Shown: piece by piece, positions 1 through 5,202 of the stretch | Layout of the letters: every line of letters begins with the position of its first letter | How positions within the stretch are numbered: the first letter of the stretch is position 1 | Assembly (NCBI GenBank): GCA_030536565.1 | Contig: JAUNPT010000147.1 | Location: 1 to 5,202 of the forward strand | Direction: 5' to 3' | DNA length: 5,202 bases | From: Eubacteriales bacterium | GTDB lineage: Bacteria; Bacillota; Clostridia; Lachnospirales; Lachnospiraceae | Position numbers and translations under genes: made by a program | The notes under the pieces: model-generated | What the model was told of the DNA's origin: nothing | What the model saw: the letters and a program-made list of their open reading frames with translations, nothing else | The model's database searches: none

Positions 1-1067
1 CCTGCAGTTTCTGTATTTTGCCCGGCAGCTTCTGTCTTTTTAACGGTTTCTTCACTCTTTTCCTTTGAATATGGCGGAAATTCAACCTTTTCAAGCTTCT
101 CATGAACCGAACTCATAAAATCACTCCATATTGCTGCAGTATATTTCCCTCCTGCAGCAATTGTCCTTGGCATATCATATCCAACCCACACCGCTGTCGT
201 ATAATACTTGCTGTAACCACAAAACCATGCATCTTTATCATCATTAGTTGTTCCTGTCTTTCCGGCAACTATTGCATTCTCCACCTGGGCATTAGTTCCT
301 GTTCCGCTCTCTATAACTGTTTTTAACATATCCGTCATCATTCTGCAGGAATTAATATCAAAAATACGCACACTGCTTCTGTTATCTTCATCTACGACTG
401 TTTTTCCAGACGAATTAATAATTTTACGAATACAGGTAGTCCTTTTATATACCCCATCATTTGCCAGTACAGCATACGCTCCAGCCATTTCCTCTGTTGA
501 AACGCCATATGTAAATCCACCAAGGGCAACCGCATTATATTCCTTATCCATCCATACCTTATGAAATCCCATATTTAATAAAAATGTAGCACCCGCCCGC
601 GGCGTGATTTCCTGATAAATATTCCATGCCACAGTATTTTTCGACCACTTTACTGCCTCTCTTAAGGTTATGGTTCCCGCATATGTTCCATCTGCATTTT
701 TGGGCCCATTTTCAATCGGAAAATCCTCCACAACAGAGTCCGGTGTCTTTTCCTTCTGAAGATACGGGGTATATACTATTAAGGGTTTAATAGAGCTCCC
801 CGGCTGTCTGTAGCTCTGATAGGCCCTGTTCAATGTATATCCTTTCAAATCCTGACTCCTTGAGCCAACAATTGCAGCCACATTTCCTGAAGAATTATCA
901 ACACAGACTGCCGCCGACTGAAATTCATATACACCTTCCTTTGACATAGATGTATTCCCACTCAGATTATTGTCAATAGCTGCCTGAAGCTTCTCCTGAA
1001 GTTCCATATCAATAGATGTATATATAGTATACCCTCCCGAAAAAAGCCTGTTCTGGATTTTTGTATA
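1..1067 (-). CDS. Class A penicillin-binding protein, C-terminal half: transpeptidase domain, 3' end outside window
   Basis: After the three stops the frame stays open for 355 complete codons to the left window edge. It encodes the penicillin-binding transpeptidase domain that cross-links peptidoglycan stem peptides. It enters through SGGYTIYTSIDMELQEKL. The active-site SxxK is SSIK in RQPGSSIKPL (Ser codon 797-795, Lys 788-786), SxN is SKN (644-636) and KTG is in GKTGTTND (260-252). Other family stretches are GNVAAIVGSR, GGFTYGVSTEEMAGAYAVLANDG (about 516-450) and AWFCGYS. After the domain comes a Lys/Glu/Thr-rich tail (from about 95 to the edge), a common low-complexity C-terminus in class A PBPs. 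The codons are in the same phase as the glycosyltransferase half, so this is the rest of that gene. The first in-frame ATG (1007-1005) already lies inside the domain and has no Shine-Dalgarno at proper distance. As an independent product it would have no membrane anchor or signal peptide. It is therefore either part of a fused product after recoding or sequence correction, or the tail of a recently broken gene. The intact motifs argue against old decay. Confidence 0.88.
1018..1032. repeat. Short AT-rich inverted repeat (GTATA-5 bp-TATAC)
   Basis: On the plus strand GTATA (1018-1022) and TATAC (1028-1032) flank TATAG. They lie inside transpeptidase codons for YTIYT just after the stop cluster. 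Similar arms recur at 1063-1067 (GTATA) and 1088-1092 (TATAC). This could simply reflect Tyr/Ile/Thr codons in AT-rich DNA. Confidence 0.35.
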
Positions 1068-1085
1068 CTATTTTTAATATCTTTA
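1068..1085 (-). other. Cluster of three in-frame stop codons in the PBP glycosyltransferase-transpeptidase linker
   Basis: Read in the PBP frame, codons run ATA, TAA (1085-1083), AGA, TAT, TAA (1076-1074), AAA, TAG (1070-1068), TAT, ACA. The frame before gives EEFEAYI and the frame after gives YTKIQNRLFSGGYTIYTSID, a normal entry into the transpeptidase domain. With the stops written as X, the linker reads YIXRYXKXY. Its tyrosines are spaced every four residues, as I remember for this linker in clostridial PBPs. The +1 frame is open across the same bases (KDIKNSIQK), so two compensating indels are an alternative reading. No other stop occurs in either half. Confidence 0.9.
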
Positions 1086-2006
1086 TATATACGCTTCAAA
1101 CTCCTCTTTTGAATAAAAATTATATAAAAAGGAGAAACCCGATGCCTGCATAAGCGACTCCGTAGCACAATGCCTTGCATAGGTCTCCACCGAATTATTT
1201 TTCACAGTCATTAGCTGTTCAAGAACAATCTCGTCGCTTAGTGCTGTATAATAATTCATTGAATTAATATAATCATTCTCATATAACTGCTCTAATATAA
1301 GATTCCTTCTGGCTATGGCATTATCCAGCTTTGTAAATGGGTCATTTCCAGTTGGATTATTAGGAATTGCAGCAATAAACGCCTGCTGTGATATTGTCAG
1401 TGCTTCCACACTCTTGTTAAAATATCCCTTAGCAGCCGCTTCAACTCCATAGTATCCATTTCCAAAATAAATGTTATTAAGATAAAATTCAAGAATCTGT
1501 TCCTTGGAATACTTTTTTTCCAGCTCACAGGCCAGAAACATCTCCTTAATTTTACGCTCCCACGTAACATCCTGCGTTAAAAAAATATTACGTGCAAGCT
1601 GCTGTGTTATAGTTGACGCTCCCTGCTCAATTTCATTGCTCTGCTGATTAACAATGACAGCACGTACTATTGCCTTATAATCAATTCCTCCATGATTATA
1701 AAAATCACCATCTTCCATTACAATAAATGCGCTCTGAAGCGTCCCGGGAATCTGTTCAAATGGAACATAATATAAATCCTTTTCATTCTTCATTGTACAA
1801 AGCTGGTTTCCATAAGCGTCATAAATAATAGTAGTTTTAGAATCCTTAAATGTACTTACTGTGCTTTCCTTAGCCAGCTCCACAGCCTCTCTGTAAAAGC
1901 TTATAACCTTAATAACCTTGGGGCTTAAAAAAATTATCACCCCAAGAATTATCAGTGTTACTACTAAAATGACAGTCCTTTTTATTCTTTTCTTTTTCAT
2001 ATACAT
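1083..2006 (-). CDS. Class A penicillin-binding protein, N-terminal half: membrane anchor and GT51 peptidoglycan glycosyltransferase
   Basis: This 307-codon frame encodes the first half of a PBP1A-type enzyme, which polymerises lipid II into glycan strands on the outer face of the membrane. Residues 3-10 are basic (MKKKRIKR) and about 11-28 form the transmembrane anchor. The GT51 motifs are in order and complete. EDGDFYNHGG (98-107) carries the catalytic Glu98. QGASTITQQLARN (128-140) is motif 2. RKIKEMFLACELE (151-163) carries the second acidic residue, Glu155. YFGNGYYGVEAAAKGYF (180-196) and IPNNPTGNDPF (214-224) follow. The frame ends at TAA 1085-1083, directly after EEFEAYI, in the linker before the transpeptidase domain. 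A usual class A PBP continues without interruption for several hundred residues; here the transpeptidase continues in the same frame after two more stops. Alone, this product would resemble a monofunctional membrane glycosyltransferase with a short tail. The true start may be the ATG at 2000-1998. The gene overlaps the upstream stop by one base. Confidence 0.93.
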   Translation of the reverse strand: MYMKKKRIKRTVILVVTLIILGVIIFLSPKVIKVISFYREAVELAKESTVSTFKDSKTTIIYDAYGNQLCTMKNEKDLYYVPFEQIPGTLQSAFIVMEDGDFYNHGGIDYKAIVRAVIVNQQSNEIEQGASTITQQLARNIFLTQDVTWERKIKEMFLACELEKKYSKEQILEFYLNNIYFGNGYYGVEAAAKGYFNKSVEALTISQQAFIAAIPNNPTGNDPFTKLDNAIARRNLILEQLYENDYINSMNYYTALSDEIVLEQLMTVKNNSVETYARHCATESLMQASGFSFLYNFYSKEEFEAYI

Positions 2007-4546
2007 TACCTGTAATAACTAATAAATACATTTCCAAGCATGGCAAAAGCCTTAGACGCATCCGTAAGCTTCTGTACAGTAACCTGCCCTGTTACAGCAT
2101 CAGCATAAGTTATATTAGTAGAATCATAGCCTGTTATAACAACATATTCCCCCGTATCCTTTTGGGCAATAACCGGCTGTCCTGCACTTATGAAATACAG
2201 CATCTTTTCTAACGATACGCCCTTAACCACAACTGCTTTACCATTCACCGCACTATTCAGAGCACTATGTGCACTTTCTCCAGCATTCATTAAAGAAACC
2301 ACATCTGCATGACTGCCGGCATAAGCGGCGGCCGATGAAACTGCAGCTACAAGGCTTCCTTCTCCACTGCCCCAGGATAGTCCATTAATTCCTGCCTCTG
2401 CCCGTTTATATCTGTTCCATATAAGACGTCCTTTATAGTCATAAACTGTACCAAAGCTGTCATATGCCTTGTTAACAGCAGCAGACAGGCTTATATAGCT
2501 GCCGCGAAAACGCCCATATCCATAAACATAATAACGGTACTGTCCTGTAAAATCATAGTCAATATCAGGTGTTGCCTCGTTATAGAATACAACCTCTTTA
2601 GATTCCCTAAGCGTCACATTATCAATTCCGTCAATAGCTTTCATTAAAACAATATATAACTCCTGCTGTCTTGCTGACGTTGTTCCAATCTCTGACAACA
2701 GCCCTTCATCGGCATTATTCTCATCTCTGTTAATAAGCTGGTCGATACTTGTACTCTTATATGTTCCATCTTCATTCTTAACAATACGTGAAAGCGTAAT
2801 TCTCATATTTTCCACAATGGCGTCACTTACATAAGCTCCTTGCGGTGAATATTCCTTAATGACATTATAATCCGAATCCATTATGTTAACCTGATACATA
2901 GCAAATGTTGTGATTCCGCTGGTTTCCTTCAAAATATCCGTCTCATTTGCAAGCCCGTAAATAAAGTCTGATTCAATAAAACCTAAAGCCCGTATCTTTT
3001 CACCTTTTTTTGCTTTAATATAATGGTCTGTATTATTTTCAATATTTAACACCCTGATTTCATCTGTATCATCAAGCTTTCCATTAATACTGTAGGCAAT
3101 AGCACTTCCCTTTTCTGAGGCTGCATAAGTTCCATCAACAAGACCGTCAACCTCTACCATAACCTCCTTGCTGATAAGATCAATTGAATACAGCGTATTA
3201 TCCATTAAAATATAGAAATTATTATTTTCACCAAGATATGCAACATCGCCTACATTATTCTCCAAAATCTCATAAGGAACTGCAACTGGAAGAAACAGCT
3301 TTTCAACCACCTCATTATCCCTGCTTGAATAATAGCAGAGCGAAACTCCAACCTGCCCCTCATGCTCACCGCGATTCATATAACCATATACCAGAAAGCT
3401 GCAGTCGCCGCTGTCTGTTACATTCATAATTTTAAAATTATGTCTGTTATATTTTTCTCTCACATTATCAGATTCATCTGTTGCAAATGTAAATATATTT
3501 GTAAATGTCCTTGTATCTGAATTAAATTCCCACAACGAACCCTCATTAACAAAAACCGTATTAACTCCAGATTTATCCGCCATCATATTAACTTCAGCTG
3601 ATGAATGAATGCCCAGATTAATCTTTGAACTGGCTGTCAGGTCATTTTTCCCATCAAATACCTGTTCTGCCTCTCTTTCAAAGTTTAAAAGATACATATC
3701 CGTTGAAGTCTGGCGCAGCCTGTAATACTCCCCAACTCTATATGTATCATAAGAATCATATGCATTCTCTGCGCCCATGGAATATTCCAGATAGAGAATC
3801 ACCACATCATTGCTGATATCCTTAACTGTAGTTACAATGCTGCTTTCAACCATAGGTTTTAAATCACCCCAGCCAATCTGTGCCTGCGTACAGTTGATAT
3901 TGACCTTCCCATAATTGGTGTTATCACCCGCAGGACTTGTTTCAATATACTTTAAAACATTTTTTAAATTTGCAGCATCAAATGTATAACTGTTAAACTC
4001 ACAGGCAAACTTAATCTTGTCATCAAGATTAATATCTGTCCCGCCTATAATTCTGGTGTAATAGCTTATATCCGACGTATTATCCGTAGAAACATTTATT
4101 TCCAGCAGATACAAAACATTATCATCAATAAGGTTTTTAATATTCAGCTGTGCCTCCACTGTACTTCCTGACTGTGAAAAATCCTTAACCTCAGTATTTT
4201 CAATCAGGGAACTGTCCTCTATATTCCTTACTTTGTAAGAAATCCTGCTAATATGGCTTCCATAAGTATTAATTGCAATTGAAAGCTTCTTATCTGATGG
4301 CAGCGGTGTAATTGATTCATTCAGCATAGCTCCGTCTATTGGTGCTGTATATCCATGAAGCTGATTGTAATGTGTTCCACTGGCAGTTACCATATCAACT
4401 ACAGGCAGCGTTGCCGCTTTCATTGTAGTCGTGTACAGCTGTGCTGCCTCAAAATTCATTGAAATAAAGGTTACAACCGCCGTAACCATAAAAATAACTG
4501 CAAGAATTACATACTTGGAATCCTTTGCTGCTTTATTATTCTTCAT
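2006..4546 (-). CDS. Membrane-anchored extracellular protein of unknown function with a degenerate C39-peptidase-like C-terminal domain
   Basis: This is an 846-residue protein that I do not recognise as a named family. Residues 1-11 are charged and cytoplasmic (MKNNKAAKDSK). Residues 12-30 form one transmembrane segment with no obvious signal peptidase site, so the remaining ~815 residues should be outside, tethered to the membrane. Residues about 85-300 are beta-rich. Residues about 320-600 contain short repeated strand patterns (VFVNEGSLWEF, FYILMDNTLYSIDL, SAIAYSINGK, FIYGLANE) that look like a beta-propeller; this is inference. Residues about 671-715 form a Tyr/Gly-rich segment with SLSAAVNKAYDSFG and GRLIWNR. 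Residues about 720-846 resemble a C39-like papain fold (SLEKMLYFISAGQPVIA, then GEYVVITGYD, then YADAVTG). However, the last Cys is C404 and no His lies in 773-846, so it cannot be a working cysteine peptidase. The start is fixed by GAGGA. The stop overlaps the PBP start as TAATG, implying coupled translation and a possible role with that PBP at the cell wall. Confidence 0.85.
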   Translation of the reverse strand: MKNNKAAKDSKYVILAVIFMVTAVVTFISMNFEAAQLYTTTMKAATLPVVDMVTASGTHYNQLHGYTAPIDGAMLNESITPLPSDKKLSIAINTYGSHISRISYKVRNIEDSSLIENTEVKDFSQSGSTVEAQLNIKNLIDDNVLYLLEINVSTDNTSDISYYTRIIGGTDINLDDKIKFACEFNSYTFDAANLKNVLKYIETSPAGDNTNYGKVNINCTQAQIGWGDLKPMVESSIVTTVKDISNDVVILYLEYSMGAENAYDSYDTYRVGEYYRLRQTSTDMYLLNFEREAEQVFDGKNDLTASSKINLGIHSSAEVNMMADKSGVNTVFVNEGSLWEFNSDTRTFTNIFTFATDESDNVREKYNRHNFKIMNVTDSGDCSFLVYGYMNRGEHEGQVGVSLCYYSSRDNEVVEKLFLPVAVPYEILENNVGDVAYLGENNNFYILMDNTLYSIDLISKEVMVEVDGLVDGTYAASEKGSAIAYSINGKLDDTDEIRVLNIENNTDHYIKAKKGEKIRALGFIESDFIYGLANETDILKETSGITTFAMYQVNIMDSDYNVIKEYSPQGAYVSDAIVENMRITLSRIVKNEDGTYKSTSIDQLINRDENNADEGLLSEIGTTSARQQELYIVLMKAIDGIDNVTLRESKEVVFYNEATPDIDYDFTGQYRYYVYGYGRFRGSYISLSAAVNKAYDSFGTVYDYKGRLIWNRYKRAEAGINGLSWGSGEGSLVAAVSSAAAYAGSHADVVSLMNAGESAHSALNSAVNGKAVVVKGVSLEKMLYFISAGQPVIAQKDTGEYVVITGYDSTNITYADAVTGQVTVQKLTDASKAFAMLGNVFISYYR
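2008..2011 (-). promoter_or_regulatory. Weak Shine-Dalgarno (AGGT) and coupled start of the PBP gene
   Basis: AGGT sits in the last Arg codon and stop of the preceding gene. It lies only 2 bases from the first ATG (2006-2004, within TAATG) but 8 bases, counted from AGG, before a second in-frame ATG at 2000-1998. The spacing favours the second ATG, giving a protein two residues shorter that begins MKKKRIKR. The stop/start overlap suggests translation is mostly by termination-reinitiation from the upstream gene. Confidence 0.5.
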
Positions 4547-4552
4547 ACTAAA

Positions 4553-4557
4553 TCCTC
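4553..4557 (-). promoter_or_regulatory. Ribosome binding site of the 846-residue surface protein gene
   Basis: On the minus strand GAGGA stands 6 bases before the ATG at 4546-4544. This is a good Shine-Dalgarno sequence at normal spacing and fixes that start. It lies in the 56-bp gap after the methyltransferase stop, where I see no clear -35/-10 pair or terminator hairpin. Confidence 0.75.
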
Positions 4558-4602
4558 ATTTCTCATCGATATGCTGCAAATAACAGCCCTGCGCTATCCT
4601 CC

Positions 4603-5202
4603 TCATTTCAGCAGCGAATTCAGGGTCAGGTCAACACCCAGCCCCTTTTGCATGTTAACTGCCCTCTCAAGCGGCTCCTTTTTCTTCTTTCCGTCCCACA
4701 CCGCACGAATCAAAAGATTCTTTGGTGTGTGCTCCATGTCAATAAACTCTAATATCTGCGTCCGGTACCCATTGGCCTCCAAAAGCTCTGCTCTTGCCGC
4801 ATCTGTTATAATTGCAGCCATTCTTTCTTTTAAAATTCCATACTTCATAACAGGTGCCATTAAATCACTTTCTATAGTCCTATTAGCTTCATGCTGACAG
4901 CATGGAACTGAAAGAATAACCTTAGCTTTCCATTCAACAGCCTTGCCCAATGCATAGTCTGTTGCTGTATCGCAGGCATGAAGCGTAACCACCATATCCA
5001 CATGCGTTACATCTTTATATGAAGCAATATCGCCAACATAAAAATCCAGCTTATCATATCCATAACTTACCTTAAGCTCATTACACCTGTTAATCACATC
5101 AGCCTTCAAGTCAAGGCCGATTATTCTTATATCATATCCCTTTAACACCTTAAGATAATAATACATTGCAAATGTAAGATAAGATTTTCCACAGCCGAAA
5201 TC
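4603..5202 (-). CDS. Class I SAM-dependent methyltransferase, Methyltransf_32 (METTL25/RRNAD1-like), 5' end outside window
   Basis: The frame is open from the right window edge to a TGA at 4605-4603, giving 199 visible codons; the start lies outside. The visible part begins with the SAM-binding glycine loop DFGCGKSYLTFA (codons from 5202). GLDLKADVI follows, whose Asp would hold the ribose of SAM. Then come VGDIASY, the motif IV-like stretch VVTLHACDTATDYAL, a Cys pair in SVPCCQHE, and HTPKNLLIRA near the end. The HACDTATD / VPCCQHE / HTPKN series is what I associate with the Methyltransf_32 family, which includes eukaryotic METTL25 and RRNAD1; the bacterial substrate is not known to me. No membrane segment or signal peptide is visible, so it is probably cytoplasmic. 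The tail has a basic KKKKEP patch. An ATG at 5166-5164 is internal, because the glycine loop lies upstream of it. The gene lies 56 bp upstream of the surface-protein gene on the same strand, so co-transcription is likely. Fold assignment is firm; exact family is likely. Confidence 0.82.
   Translation of the reverse strand, partial: DFGCGKSYLTFAMYYYLKVLKGYDIRIIGLDLKADVINRCNELKVSYGYDKLDFYVGDIASYKDVTHVDMVVTLHACDTATDYALGKAVEWKAKVILSVPCCQHEANRTIESDLMAPVMKYGILKERMAAIITDAARAELLEANGYRTQILEFIDMEHTPKNLLIRAVWDGKKKKEPLERAVNMQKGLGVDLTLNSLLK

Noticed and set aside
102..326. Plus-strand 74-codon frame
   Set aside because: It lies opposite the transpeptidase KTG region, has no ribosome binding site and no recognisable protein pattern; it is a shadow of the real gene.
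1068..1085. Alternative genetic code with TAA/TAG read as an amino acid
   Set aside because: The 846-residue gene and the rest of the PBP contain no in-frame TAA or TAG, and genes here end normally with TAA and TGA, so the standard bacterial code applies.
1068..1100. Intron, insertion sequence or translational bypass at the PBP joint
   Set aside because: The interval is far too short for an intron or IS. The take-off codon ATA next to the first stop has no matching landing ATA that restores the transpeptidase frame.
962..1180. 72-codon minus-strand frame spanning the PBP linker
   Set aside because: It is the +1 frame of the PBP gene. Its ends are out of phase with both conserved domains and it has no start signal. 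Only its middle (about 1084-1058) matters, as a possible frameshift bridge.
3184..3816. Two plus-strand frames of 81 and 63 codons
   Set aside because: Both lie opposite the 846-residue gene, are low in coherent features and lack start signals; shadows.
4540..4567. Tiny leader frame ATG AGA AAT ... TGA overlapping the surface-protein start
   Set aside because: It has only seven sense codons, no Shine-Dalgarno of its own at correct distance, and no amino-acid bias suggesting attenuation.
4547..4602. Promoter or terminator between methyltransferase and surface protein
   Set aside because: The 56-bp gap has no convincing -35/-10 pair, and only a 4-bp GCTG/CAGC inverted repeat without a T-run.
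4571..4897. Plus-strand 108-codon frame
   Set aside because: It is antisense to the methyltransferase, whose motifs are clear; the frame arises from codon bias.

Overview
The window reads as one transcription unit on the minus strand from an AT-rich low-GC Gram-positive bacterium. Protein style (lysine-, tyrosine- and asparagine-rich), Shine-Dalgarno spacing, and a class A penicillin-binding protein (PBP) with an acidic/lysine-rich C-terminal tail suggest the Clostridia, probably Lachnospiraceae. That placement is inference; no marker gene is present. Everything convincing is on the minus strand, so gene order runs from the right edge to the left edge.

Layout in transcription order: (1) 5202-4603, the C-terminal 199 codons of a class I SAM-dependent methyltransferase of the Methyltransf_32 / METTL25-like type, cut by the window edge. 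(2) A 56-bp gap holding the ribosome binding site of the next gene. (3) 4546-2006, an 846-residue membrane-anchored extracellular protein of unknown function. It has one N-terminal transmembrane segment, a long beta-rich middle and a C-terminal domain that resembles C39-type cysteine peptidases but lacks the Cys and His. (4) 2006 to the left edge, a bifunctional class A PBP overlapping the preceding stop codon by one base (TAATG). Its glycosyltransferase half (GT51) occupies 2006-1083 and its transpeptidase half occupies 1067-1.

The striking feature is the joint between the two PBP halves. They lie in the same reading frame, and every catalytic motif of both enzymes is intact. Three in-frame stop codons (TAA, TAA, TAG) fall within 18 bases (1085-1068), exactly in the linker, and nowhere else in about 2 kb. 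Possible explanations are two compensating slippage deletions (sequencing error or real), a very recent pseudogene, or recoding. A separately made transpeptidase half would have no membrane anchor and no obvious start codon, so a deliberate split is hard to make work by ordinary initiation.

Functionally, the last two genes look like a cell-envelope pair: a peptidoglycan polymerase/cross-linker and a co-translated surface protein with a dead peptidase-like domain. The methyltransferase has no evident link to cell-wall synthesis. No RNA gene, insertion sequence, CRISPR array, terminator or convincing promoter was seen, and no stretch over 300 bases lacks a gene.
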